Source: Anaerolineae bacterium
Lineage (GTDB): Bacteria; Chloroflexota; Anaerolineae; Aggregatilineales; Phototrophicaceae
Reading direction: 5' to 3'
Assembly: GCA_013360465.1 (NCBI GenBank)
Contig: JABWBO010000012.1
Coordinates: forward strand, 1 to 64,000
DNA length: 64,000 nt
Shown here: piece after piece, positions 53,318 through 62,547 of the stretch
Numbering within the stretch: the first letter of the stretch is position 1
Layout: every line of letters begins with the position of its first letter
Program-made: the position numbers and the translations under genes
The notes under the pieces: generated by a model
What the model saw: only the letters and a program-made list of their open reading frames with translations
Told to the model about the DNA's origin: nothing
The model's database searches: none

Positions 53318-55002
53318 GCGCGAAGGACAGGATCGACAGTACGGCAAAGCCGCGCATCAACCCCTGGGTAGCGCTGGCGTTCATCGCCATACCGGTCTTC
53401 ATCGGTTCCATCGATCTGACCATCGTCTCGGCGTTCCTGCCGGAGATCATCGTCAGCCTGGAACTGCCGGTGCAGAGCGTCATCGACGACGCCGCCTGGA
53501 TCGTCACCGGCTACCTGCTGGCGTATACCATCAGTCTGATCGTTATGGGGCGGCTGAGCGACCTGATCGGGCGGCGGCGCGCCTATGTCCTCTGCCTGAT
53601 CGTGTTCATGATCGGCTCGTTCATCGTCGCCGAGGTCGATCCGCAGGCGCGCAGCGGATTGTCTGGCGCGCTCTACAACCTGTCGTTTCGCATGACCGGC
53701 GCGCGCCCTGATCCGGGCAGCATCGCGCTGACCGCCATCATCATCGGGCGCATCGTGCAGGCGCTCGGCGCAGGCGCAATTGTCCCTGTCAGCCTGGCGC
53801 TGGTCGGCGACCTCTTCCCGGCAAACCGCCGCGCGCAGCCCTTCGGCGTGATCGGCGCTATCGACACCCTGGGCTGGGTGCTGGGACACCTTTATGGCGG
53901 GGTGATGGTCCGCTGGTTTGCCGATCTCAACGCTGCACGCCTGCAAGAGAGGGCTTCGCCGCTGCTCGCCGCCTTCGGGACGACTCTTCCCCCCCTCGAC
54001 TGGCGTATGCTCTTCTGGATCAACATCCCGATCTCGCTGATCGGTCTGGCGCTGACCTGGTGGGCGCTGCGCGGCGTGCCGCAGACGAAGCGAGCCAACC
54101 GCATGGACTGGCTCGGCGCGGCGTTGATCAGCGCCGCGCTGATCCTGCTGGTCGTCGGGCTGGGCGCGAATATCGAGATCGCCTCGACCGCCGCCAGCTT
54201 CGAAGACATCGGCGGTCTGCCGCCCTACGCCGGACCGGCGCTCGGCGCGGCGCTGGTCCTGACCCTGCTCTTCATCGTGGTTGAGCGCCGGGGGCGTGAT
54301 CCCCTCTTCGACATCAGGATGATGCGGCGGCGCGCCGTCGCGTCAGGGCTGGCGGCGAACCTGTTCATCGGTTTCTGTCTGATGATCGGGCTGGTCAGTG
54401 TGCCGATCCTGGTCAACGTCCGCGTCGCCGATCCCAGCTTCTTGTCCGAAGCCGCCCTGCAGGTGGGCATCCTGCTCTCGGCGCTGACCGTGCCGATGGC
54501 GCTGGCGGCGGTCCCCGGCGGCTGGCTGAGCGACCGCATCGGCTACCCGCGCACCACCATAACCGGGCTGCTGCTGGCGCTGGTCGGCTTCGTACTGATC
54601 TGGCAGACCTGGACGCTGGATGTCGCCGATCAGGTGATCGCGCTGGAGATGATGCTGGTCGGCATCGGCTTGGGGCTGACCTTCTCGCCGATCAGCGCCT
54701 CGGTCATCAACAGCGCCGACGAGGACAGGCTCGGCGTCAGTTCCGCCCTGGTGATCATCATGCGCCTGCTGGGCATGACCCTCGGCGTCTCATCGCTGAC
54801 CTCGTTCGCCTCGCAGCGCCTGAGCCTGCTCGCCGCCGCTGAACTGGGCGCAGACTTCATCGATCCTTATGCGGCGGTCGATGTCTACGCGCGGCTGACC
54901 GTGCAGGTCCTCGCCGAGATCGCTCTGCTCGGCGCGATCCTCTGCGCCGTCGCCTTGATCCCGGCACTGCTGCTGCGCCGTCGCGCCGAAGGGCAGGCAT
55001 AA
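53314..55002 (+). CDS. MFS transporter, DHA2 family (EmrB/P55-like)
   Basis: FIGSIDLTIVSAFLPEI; WIVTGYLLAYTISLIVMGRLSDLIGRRRAYV; about 14 TM; ATGA overlap with the lipoprotein gene. Confidence 0.92.
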   Translation: MSAKDRIDSTAKPRINPWVALAFIAIPVFIGSIDLTIVSAFLPEIIVSLELPVQSVIDDAAWIVTGYLLAYTISLIVMGRLSDLIGRRRAYVLCLIVFMIGSFIVAEVDPQARSGLSGALYNLSFRMTGARPDPGSIALTAIIIGRIVQALGAGAIVPVSLALVGDLFPANRRAQPFGVIGAIDTLGWVLGHLYGGVMVRWFADLNAARLQERASPLLAAFGTTLPPLDWRMLFWINIPISLIGLALTWWALRGVPQTKRANRMDWLGAALISAALILLVVGLGANIEIASTAASFEDIGGLPPYAGPALGAALVLTLLFIVVERRGRDPLFDIRMMRRRAVASGLAANLFIGFCLMIGLVSVPILVNVRVADPSFLSEAALQVGILLSALTVPMALAAVPGGWLSDRIGYPRTTITGLLLALVGFVLIWQTWTLDVADQVIALEMMLVGIGLGLTFSPISASVINSADEDRLGVSSALVIIMRLLGMTLGVSSLTSFASQRLSLLAAAELGADFIDPYAAVDVYARLTVQVLAEIALLGAILCAVALIPALLLRRRAEGQA

Positions 55003-55046
55003 AAAACGCCGCCTGACAGGCATTAAACCGTACCTGTCAGGCGGCG
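55001..55046 (-). terminator. strong intrinsic terminator between convergent genes
   Basis: 14-bp perfect stem cgccgcctgacagg/cctgtcaggcggcg followed on minus strand by TTTTTT. Confidence 0.88.
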
Positions 55047-55067
55047 CTCGCTCGTCGAACGCTCAGT

Positions 55068-55820
55068 TCAGTTGCACGCCACCATGACGTAGCCCAGGGC
55101 GCGCAGCACATCGTAGACGATGGGGATCTTGTTCCACAGGCAGAGCTGATCGACCAGCACCAGACCCAGGACGCTTGAACAGCAGCAGAACAGGCTGAGA
55201 CCCGCACAGCCGATCAGGATCAGGCGGGTGGTGTTGCTGCCACCCTCTTCACGCGCAGCATACGGATCATAATCCGCGCCGATCTCGCCGACCGGGTTCA
55301 CGCCGACAGGATTAGCGTTCGCCTGGGGGCTGTAAGGCGAATAGCCGCTCTGCGGCTGCGGCGCAGGACTCTGGTAGCCGCCGTACTGCGGCTGCGCCTG
55401 TGGCTGGAGCGGCTGCGGCTGCGGCTGCACGAACGGCTGAGGGGCGGGCGCTGCCGGGCGGGCAGCAGGGCTGGTGAGTGCGCCGGGCGCATCTTCTGCC
55501 GGACGGGCGGCGGACATGACTTCGTAGGTCAGCGTGACGGTCTCGCCCAGACCGATCATATCTCCTGGGCGCATCGGACGCGCACCGCTGAGCCGCTGCC
55601 CATTGACAAACGTGCCGTTCGTCGAACCCAGGTCCTCGACCGAAAAGCCGCTTGCCCCGCGCGTCAGGCGCATGTGATGCCGGCTGACTTCCGGGTCATT
55701 GATCACGATGTCGTTGGTGATGTCGCGTCCCAGCGTCACGATGTCCTTGTTGAGATCGTAACTCTGGTTAGGCTGTGGACCTCGACGCACGATCAGCCGG
55801 AAGCTGTCGCCCTGTATCAT
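55068..55820 (-). CDS. FHA domain protein with Pro/Gln-rich linker and C-terminal TM
   Basis: VTLGRDITNDIVINDPEVSRHHMRLTR...VEDLGSTNGTFVNGQRL; linker PQPFVQPQPQPLQPQAQPQYGGYQ; TM near C-terminus. Confidence 0.9.
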   Translation of the reverse strand: MIQGDSFRLIVRRGPQPNQSYDLNKDIVTLGRDITNDIVINDPEVSRHHMRLTRGASGFSVEDLGSTNGTFVNGQRLSGARPMRPGDMIGLGETVTLTYEVMSAARPAEDAPGALTSPAARPAAPAPQPFVQPQPQPLQPQAQPQYGGYQSPAPQPQSGYSPYSPQANANPVGVNPVGEIGADYDPYAAREEGGSNTTRLILIGCAGLSLFCCCSSVLGLVLVDQLCLWNKIPIVYDVLRALGYVMVACN

Positions 55821-55985
55821 GCTCGCCTCCTGGGGCGGACAAGGAGAAGATCTGCTCGGTTAACTACCTTGTGGAGTATACGTAGTCCAAGACCCACTGT
55901 CAACTGAGCGCGCCGCGCCTTTCCCCCTACGCCTCTCCATCGGGTATCGTGCGGATGTCGTGCGGATGCCGTGCGCCCGTCCAGT

Positions 55986-56777
55986 TCAATCCTGCTGGGG
56001 CTGATAGACGATTGAGAAGTACGGCAGGCTTTGCGCCATGTCGGCGACATGGTCCATTTCCAGCGTCATCGTCGGCGGAGCCGGCATCCGCCGCAAAATC
56101 GGCAGGACCTGATCGTAGCGCACGACGCCTGTCGAGAGCGCGCGGTGATTATCCTGCAAGCCGTCGTTGTTGTTGAGGTGAACGTGAATCAGGTAGGGTG
56201 ACAGGACATCCAGCCAGGTCTCGAACGGGACGTCGGAATACAGGCGGGAATGCCCGACATCAAGGCAGGCGCGCACCCAGGGATGATTCAGCCGCTTCAG
56301 GACATCGCCGATGATGGTCGGGTCGAACTCCCACATATTCTCGATGGCGACCAACACGCCGAGGCGCTGCGCCGTCTCGCCAATTTCACCCCACAGATCG
56401 ATATTCCGGTTCTGCCATCCGATGCGGTAGTCGTCTGTGCGAATCGCCGCGATGTAGTTGGCATGCAGCACCACCAGCTTCGCCTTGAGTTCGTGGGCAA
56501 TCTCGAGCGACTGGCGAAACCGATTCTTCACCACTGCGTTGATCTGCCGGTCTGGGCTGCCCGCCGCCATATCCATGAAGGGACCATGCAGCGAGATCAC
56601 GCCGGGGACGGATCTCAGAAGGGCGCGGTACGCCTCGATGGTCGTCCGCAGATCGCCGTCAAGGATGTGGGGATACGCGAACGCCATCACCTCGATCCCC
56701 AGACCGGCTTCAACCGCAAGTTCGACGCAACCCTGGATGTTTCCCAACCCGGCGCTCAAAAGGACGGCATCAGCCAC
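55986..56777 (-). CDS. sugar phosphate isomerase/epimerase (xylose isomerase-like TIM barrel)
   Basis: VISLHGPFMDMAAG; LVVLHANY; VLVAIENMWEFDP; ACLDVGHSRLYS; HVHLNNNDGLQDNH. Confidence 0.88.
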   Translation of the reverse strand: MADAVLLSAGLGNIQGCVELAVEAGLGIEVMAFAYPHILDGDLRTTIEAYRALLRSVPGVISLHGPFMDMAAGSPDRQINAVVKNRFRQSLEIAHELKAKLVVLHANYIAAIRTDDYRIGWQNRNIDLWGEIGETAQRLGVLVAIENMWEFDPTIIGDVLKRLNHPWVRACLDVGHSRLYSDVPFETWLDVLSPYLIHVHLNNNDGLQDNHRALSTGVVRYDQVLPILRRMPAPPTMTLEMDHVADMAQSLPYFSIVYQPQQD

Positions 56778-56953
56778 AATCGACCCTTAAGGTTCTGTAA
56801 TCCGCATTAAGCACAGTCTACAACCAGTTTTCAGCGCTGGCAACTGCCCGCACAGACCGGTGACAGGACGGTTCGCGAGGGAGAGTTGGGTCTGCCAGGA
56901 GAAGTTTGTCGGGGCAAACTGCCGTCTGCCCCGATTGGCACACGGTCACTGCA

Positions 56954-58309
56954 CTACAGTGCCCGAACGCCGATGCGATCCTCGACGACGCGCACCGCGT
57001 CAGAAAAGACCGCCATGCCTTCGTCGATCTGCTCATCGGTGATCACCAGCGGCGGCAGGAAGCGGATGCAGTTGCTATAGATGCCCGCCCGCATGCCGAT
57101 CACGCCGCGCTTCAGCGCTTCTTGAATCACGGCGAGCGTCTCTTCCGGTGCCGGCTGCCTGGTCAGCGGGTTCCTGACCAGCTCGATCAGCAGCATCGCG
57201 CCCAGTCCGCGCACATCATCGACCAGCGCCGACTCCGCGTTCAACCGGTCGAGATGCCCGCGCAGGCGCGCTCCAACCGCCGCAACGCGCGCCAGAAATT
57301 CCGGCTGGCGCAGCAGAGTGATCGTCTCGATGGCGGCGACACACGCCAGCGGATTACCGCTGTACGTGCCGCCCAAGCCGCCGGGGTGCGGCGCATCCAT
57401 GATCTCCACCCTGCCGGTGACGGCGGCGAGGGGCATACCAGAGGCAATCGACTTGGCGGTGACGATCAGGTCGGGGATGATGCCGTAATGTTCGACGGCA
57501 AACAGCCTGCCGGTGCGTCCGAAACCGCACTGCACCTCGTCGGCGATCATGACGATGCCATGCTGATCGCAGATCTGGCGGATGCGCTCCAGGAAACGCT
57601 GCGGCACCGGGATAAAACCGCCTTCGCCCTGCACCGGCTCGATCACGAAGGCGGCGATAGCGCTCGGATCAACCTGGGCGATCATGGCGTGATCCAGACG
57701 GGCGATGCAGTCGTCGATGTAGTCCTCGACATCCATGCCCGCCGGACGGCGGTAGAGGTTGGGGAACGGCAGACGGTAGATCTCTGGCGCGAAAGGTCCA
57801 AAACCCTTCTTGAACAGCCCGTACTTGCTGGTCATCGCCAGCGTCAGGTTGGTGCGTCCGTGATAGCCGCCCTCGAAGACGACGACTGCCGCCCGACCGG
57901 TGGCGCTCCGGGCGATCTTGACCGCCGTCTCGTTGGCTTCCGCGCCGCTGTTGAGCAGCACCGTCTTCTTGGGAAAGTCGCCCGGCGTCACCGCGTTGAG
58001 CAGTTCCGCCACCCGCACGAACGGCTCATAGGTTCCGACGATGGCGCAGAAATGGATCAGGTCTTCCGCCTGCGACTTGATGGCATCCACGACCGTCGGT
58101 GGGCAGTGTCCCGCCGCCAGCGCGCCGATTCCTCCGGCGAAATCCAACAGGGTATTGCCGTCGGCGTCGGTCACTACAGCGCCCGACGCCCTGACGACGG
58201 CGATCTGTGAGGCTTTGGCGGCACCGCGCGCTGTCGCCGCATCACGCCGCTGCGCCAGGGCGATGCTGTTCGGTCCCGGAATGGCGGTATTGAGATGAAT
58301 GGTTGGCAT
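56954..58309 (-). CDS. gabT: 4-aminobutyrate aminotransferase-like class III aminotransferase
   Basis: VLLNSGAEANETAVKIAR; FEGGYHGRTNLTLAMTSK; FVIEPVQGEGGFIPVP; IADEVQCGFGRTG. Confidence 0.9.
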   Translation of the reverse strand: MPTIHLNTAIPGPNSIALAQRRDAATARGAAKASQIAVVRASGAVVTDADGNTLLDFAGGIGALAAGHCPPTVVDAIKSQAEDLIHFCAIVGTYEPFVRVAELLNAVTPGDFPKKTVLLNSGAEANETAVKIARSATGRAAVVVFEGGYHGRTNLTLAMTSKYGLFKKGFGPFAPEIYRLPFPNLYRRPAGMDVEDYIDDCIARLDHAMIAQVDPSAIAAFVIEPVQGEGGFIPVPQRFLERIRQICDQHGIVMIADEVQCGFGRTGRLFAVEHYGIIPDLIVTAKSIASGMPLAAVTGRVEIMDAPHPGGLGGTYSGNPLACVAAIETITLLRQPEFLARVAAVGARLRGHLDRLNAESALVDDVRGLGAMLLIELVRNPLTRQPAPEETLAVIQEALKRGVIGMRAGIYSNCIRFLPPLVITDEQIDEGMAVFSDAVRVVEDRIGVRAL

Positions 58310-58320
58310 GGTGGGTCACT

Positions 58321-58410
58321 CTAATCGACTTTATATACAAGACTGTCGATTAGCGTAACGTCGATCCCCACGCCGCGCAATCGCCAAGATTATCGTCTGT
58401 CGATTGGCGT
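58321..58410. promoter_or_regulatory. inverted and direct repeats in a divergent intergenic region
   Basis: IR ctaatcgac...gtcgattag (58321-58353) and direct repeats ctgtcgattRgcgt at 58343 and 58397. Confidence 0.5.
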
Positions 58411-58477
58411 TCTGATGGGAGTCCTGGGTATGATCGGGGAGAAGAATGAACCATCACCGTCGGGCGAGGAGTGAGGC

Positions 58478-59545
58478 ATGAGCGAACCCGATCGCATCGA
58501 GAATCTCGGCACTTACGAGATGATCTGGGACTGCAAATTCTGCGGAACCCAGAGCCTTCCGGCGAAGACCCACAAGTTCTGTCCCAACTGCGGCGCGGCG
58601 CAGGATGCGCGCAGCCGTCGTTTTCCTTCGGATGATGAGAAGAAAGCCGTCGAAAACTACGTCAGCCAGGGTGCAGACCTGATCTGCCCCGCCTGCTCGA
58701 CGCCCAACGCTGCGACCGCCAAATTCTGTCAGCAGTGCGGCGCGCCGATGGAAGGGGCGCAGAAGGTCGAAACGCTGCACTCGCAGGTGCGGGACCAGGA
58801 CGAGAAATTCCAGGCATCTGAGGTGCGCAGCGTCGATAACGTCGCCTATGAAAAGGACCTGCGCGCGGCGGGCGTGCTGCCCAACGCGGCGGCGGGCGGC
58901 AGCAAGACGGGGCTGTACGTCCTGATCGGCATCGGGGCGCTGGCGATCATCGCCATCCTGGTGGCGATCTTCTGGCGCAAGGACGCCAGCGCCGTCGTCG
59001 CCGGTCATGAGTGGGAGCGCAGCATCGACATTCAGACGCTTTCGGCTGTGCCCGGCGGCACATGGTGCGACTCCATGCCCTTCGACGCCTACAACATCTC
59101 GCGCAGCCGCGAGCAGCGCAGTTCGCGCAGCATCCCGGTGGGCGAAGAGTGCGGCGTGCGGCGTATCGATAACGGTGACGGCACTTTCAGCGAGCGCCGG
59201 GAGTGCCAGACGGTCTACGAAGAAGAGCCGATCTACGACGACTACTGCTCTTTCGTCACCAATCAGTGGGTCTATGCGCGCAGCGTCGAGCAGATGGGCG
59301 AAAGCCTGACCGACGCGCCGCGCTGGCCCCTGCTTCAGCTCAACAGCGGGACCTGCCTGGGCTGCGAGCGCGAAGGAGGGCGGAGCGAGTCCTACGCGAT
59401 CACCCTGCAGGCGGGCGATAAGACCTACACCTGTCAGGTTCCGTACGCATTCTGGGAACAGGCAGACGTCGGCTCGGCATGGAACTTCAAGGTCAGCGTG
59501 ATCACCGGTCGTCCTGACTGCGGTTCGCTCGAACCGACGGGCTGA
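58478..59545 (+). CDS. zinc-ribbon membrane protein
   Basis: Two double-Cys ribbons CKFCGTQ...CPNCG and CPACSTPNAATAKFCQQCG; TM GLYVLIGIGALAIIAILVAIFW. Confidence 0.85.
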   Translation: MSEPDRIENLGTYEMIWDCKFCGTQSLPAKTHKFCPNCGAAQDARSRRFPSDDEKKAVENYVSQGADLICPACSTPNAATAKFCQQCGAPMEGAQKVETLHSQVRDQDEKFQASEVRSVDNVAYEKDLRAAGVLPNAAAGGSKTGLYVLIGIGALAIIAILVAIFWRKDASAVVAGHEWERSIDIQTLSAVPGGTWCDSMPFDAYNISRSREQRSSRSIPVGEECGVRRIDNGDGTFSERRECQTVYEEEPIYDDYCSFVTNQWVYARSVEQMGESLTDAPRWPLLQLNSGTCLGCEREGGRSESYAITLQAGDKTYTCQVPYAFWEQADVGSAWNFKVSVITGRPDCGSLEPTG

Positions 59546-59547
59546 GA

Positions 59548-60420
59548 CTACAGGCGAATCAGCTTATCCGGGCTGCGGATGAGGCGCAGGGCGGTCAGGC
59601 GTTCACCGTCGGTATCGAAAGTGAAGACGACAATCGCCCGCCCGCCCTCGCGGATCAGCAGGGCGGCGCTGCCGTTCACCTGGACGATCTCCGTCGTCAT
59701 GCGCGCCGGGTCGTACCCCCGGCTGATGCCGATCAAGAACTCCGCCACCGTTGCTGCGCCCGTCAGCGGACGTGTCGCCGCCGTCACCTTGCCGCCCCCA
59801 TCCGACCACAGGCGCACATCTTCCGCCAGCAGCATCTCGAGTCGATGCAGATCGCCGCTGCCCACCGCTGTCAGAAATTGTTCGACCACCCGCTGATGCG
59901 CTTCCGGCGCAACCGCAAAGCGCGGGCGGCGTTCGCTGACATGCGCTTTCGCCCGGTGATACAGCTGCCGGCAGGCGGATTCGCCGCGACCGATCATCTG
60001 GGCAATGTCCTCATACTCGTAGCTGAACACTTCGCGCAGCAGATAGACCGCCCGCTCCAGCGGGGACAGACTCTCCATCAGGACCAGAAACGCCATCGAG
60101 ATCGACTCGCCCATCAGCATTTGTTCCTGAGGCGAAAGCGCCGTCTCCAGCGGTTCCGGCAGCCAGGGTCCGATATACGTCTCACGCTGTTCGCGTGCCG
60201 ACTTGAGAACGTCCAGGGATAGGTTGGTCACGATACGCACCAGGAACGGACGAGGTGAATGCACCTCATCCGCCTGACGAAAGCGCAGGAAAGCCTCCTG
60301 TACCACATCTTCAGCGTCACCCACCGTTCCGAGCATCCGGTATGCTACCCCGAAGAGCAGCGAACGATGGTGTTCGAATTCAGCGGCTTTTTCAGCATCG
60401 GCAGCGGATGGATCGGTCAT
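59548..60420 (-). CDS. ECF sigma factor, ECF41/SigJ-like with SnoaL-type C-terminal domain
   Basis: VEDVVQEAFLRFR; PWLPEPLE linker; SLSPLERAVYLLREVFSYEYEDIAQMIGRGESACRQLYHRAK; DVRLWSDGGGKVTAATRPL. Confidence 0.93.
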   Translation of the reverse strand: MTDPSAADAEKAAEFEHHRSLLFGVAYRMLGTVGDAEDVVQEAFLRFRQADEVHSPRPFLVRIVTNLSLDVLKSAREQRETYIGPWLPEPLETALSPQEQMLMGESISMAFLVLMESLSPLERAVYLLREVFSYEYEDIAQMIGRGESACRQLYHRAKAHVSERRPRFAVAPEAHQRVVEQFLTAVGSGDLHRLEMLLAEDVRLWSDGGGKVTAATRPLTGAATVAEFLIGISRGYDPARMTTEIVQVNGSAALLIREGGRAIVVFTFDTDGERLTALRLIRSPDKLIRL

Positions 60421-60435
60421 CTCAAGGCATCCCTA

Positions 60436-61587
60436 TCAGGCAAGCGAGGGCAGCGGGCGCAGACTCGACGGCACTTCGGCGCGATTCCAGGTAAAGGCTC
60501 CCGGCAGCCTGCGTTCGATTTCCAGAGAATACCACGTGCCCTGGCAAACCAGCTCCTTGACGACTGCGCCTGGGCGTCCGGTGATGATCCTATCGCGAGG
60601 CTGGTCCAGCGGATCCACCAACTGGATCAGTCCATCATCGCGTCCCAAGCTGATGCAGCGCACTGTATAGCCAAATCGGTGCGGCTGAACCGGTTCGTCA
60701 TCCAGATCGGCGAGGATGCTGTCCGCCGCGTGCGCGCCCATCGGCAGGGCAGTCGCGCATCCCATACGCAGACCGGAGGCGGCAGCGTCGCCGACCACAT
60801 AAACCTCGGGGTGCGATATCGAACGCAGCGCGGCATCGACCAGGATACGTCCGGCAGCATCGACGGCGAAACCGGACTGTGCGGCGAGCTTGGAGACCTC
60901 GAATGACCCCGCCCACAGGCACATATCAAAGCTTTCGACCGCGCCGCCGGCGCAGTATGCGCGATCTGCCTCCAACCGCGCTGCCCGCTGGTTCTCGATG
61001 ACGCTAACGCCTTTTCGCCGCAGAGCAGCGCGCAGATAATCCTGTCCGCGCGGCGACAGATCGGCACCCAATGTCCCGGCAGACAGCAGGGTCACCTGCC
61101 ATTCCGCATGACGTTTGGCGATCTCCGCCGCCGCTTCAATGCCCGTCAATCCACCACCGACCACGAGCAGGCGACCGGCATGTCGCTCAAGCAGTGCGGC
61201 ATACAGGCGAGCAGCAGAATCCGGGTTGTTCAGGCGATGCGCATACGCGCTGACGCCCGGCACGGCGGATGTGCCGGTCTGGCTGCCCAGGGCATAGATC
61301 AGTCGATCATAGGTCAGCGCCGTGCCATCCGCCAGCAGAATCTCGCGTCGAGCCGGCTGAAGTTCAGCGATACGTCCCAATACCAAGCCGATCGGTGCGC
61401 CGGCGATCAGCCGGGTAAGCGGGCTTTCGACTCGTGTGCCATCGGCAGCAGTCTGATGCAGTCGAATTCGCTCCACAAAATTCGGCGACGCACTGACCAG
61501 CGTCACCTGATGCGCGCGCGTCTTCCGCAGTCTCAGTGCCGCCAGCATTCCCGCATATCCCGCCCCAGCGACCACAATATGCGCCAT
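60436..61587 (-). CDS. NDH-2-like FAD-dependent pyridine nucleotide-disulfide oxidoreductase
   Basis: HIVVAGAGYAGMLAALRLRK; LLVVGGGLTGIEAAAEIAKR; PEVYVVGDAA; start chosen at MAHIVV. Confidence 0.9.
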   Translation of the reverse strand: MAHIVVAGAGYAGMLAALRLRKTRAHQVTLVSASPNFVERIRLHQTAADGTRVESPLTRLIAGAPIGLVLGRIAELQPARREILLADGTALTYDRLIYALGSQTGTSAVPGVSAYAHRLNNPDSAARLYAALLERHAGRLLVVGGGLTGIEAAAEIAKRHAEWQVTLLSAGTLGADLSPRGQDYLRAALRRKGVSVIENQRAARLEADRAYCAGGAVESFDMCLWAGSFEVSKLAAQSGFAVDAAGRILVDAALRSISHPEVYVVGDAAASGLRMGCATALPMGAHAADSILADLDDEPVQPHRFGYTVRCISLGRDDGLIQLVDPLDQPRDRIITGRPGAVVKELVCQGTWYSLEIERRLPGAFTWNRAEVPSSLRPLPSLA

Positions 61588-61772
61588 CGCCTGTCCACCT
61601 TTCCATCTTTCCATGTCCAAATCTTTCGTCTTGCCGCAAAGAAGACGAGTGAGATGCATGGTTTGTGACACGCCAAAAAACCGGCAAGTCAGGTTAGAAT
61701 GGGCATACCATTTCAACCGAACCCCGCGCCCCGGCGATTCTGCCGACGCGCGGTTCCATCGATAGGGCTGTC

Positions 61773-62429
61773 GTGAGGCGATTCTTCCTGCGCCTGCTGC
61801 CCGCCTGGCTGGCGCTGGCGGCAATCATCATGTTCGTGCTGCCGACAGCGCTGGCGACGACCCTGAGCGCGACGGGACGCCTGCTCAACCGGCTGCCGGC
61901 GCTGACCGGAATCGACCGGGGCACAGTCGGGGCGATTGCCCCATTCTTCACCCCGGAGGTGCAGTACTGGCAGGCGGACATCCGCCGCTGGGCAGTGCAG
62001 TATGACCTCGATGCCAACCTCCTGGCGACGATCATGCAGATCGAATCATGCGGCGACTCGACCGTGAGCAGCCCCGCGGGCGCGCAAGGTCTCTTCCAGG
62101 TCATGCCTTTCCACTTCGCGACCGGCGAAAACCAGATCGATCCCGACACCAACATCATGCGCGGGGCAAACCATCTCAACCTGTGCCTGGAATATGCCGA
62201 AGGCGATGCCGGCGAGGCGCTCGCCTGCTACAACGCCGGTTTTGTGGTGATCGGCGACCTCATTGAAAACTGGCCCGACGAGACGCAGCGCTACTACAAC
62301 TGGGGGACGCGCATCTATGCCGACGCCCAGAGCAGCGCCGCGAACAGCGCCGCCCTTCAGGAATGGCTGGATGCCGGCGGCGTGAATCTGTGCAGCCGAG
62401 CGGCGCGTTCGCTGGGGCTGGCGGGCTGA
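61773..62429 (+). CDS. lytic transglycosylase (SLT domain) with signal anchor
   Basis: GTG start; LLATIMQIESCGDSTVSSPAGAQGLFQVMPFHF...ALACYNAGF. Confidence 0.92.
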   Translation: MRRFFLRLLPAWLALAAIIMFVLPTALATTLSATGRLLNRLPALTGIDRGTVGAIAPFFTPEVQYWQADIRRWAVQYDLDANLLATIMQIESCGDSTVSSPAGAQGLFQVMPFHFATGENQIDPDTNIMRGANHLNLCLEYAEGDAGEALACYNAGFVVIGDLIENWPDETQRYYNWGTRIYADAQSSAANSAALQEWLDAGGVNLCSRAARSLGLAG

Positions 62430-62547
62430 AATCGTAAGCATTTCATCAGAGATCGCGCTGACCTGTAGACAGACGCACATAAAACACGGTATCATAACAA
62501 ACGGATTCGCTTGTAAACCTTGTTTGTCCTTTCGCTGAGGTGGTGTT

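Noticed and set aside
61588-61824. N-terminal extension of the flavin oxidoreductase ORF
   Set aside because: Extension has no homology-like features and overlaps the divergent promoter region and the transglycosylase 5' end; MAHIVVAGAGYAG is the natural start
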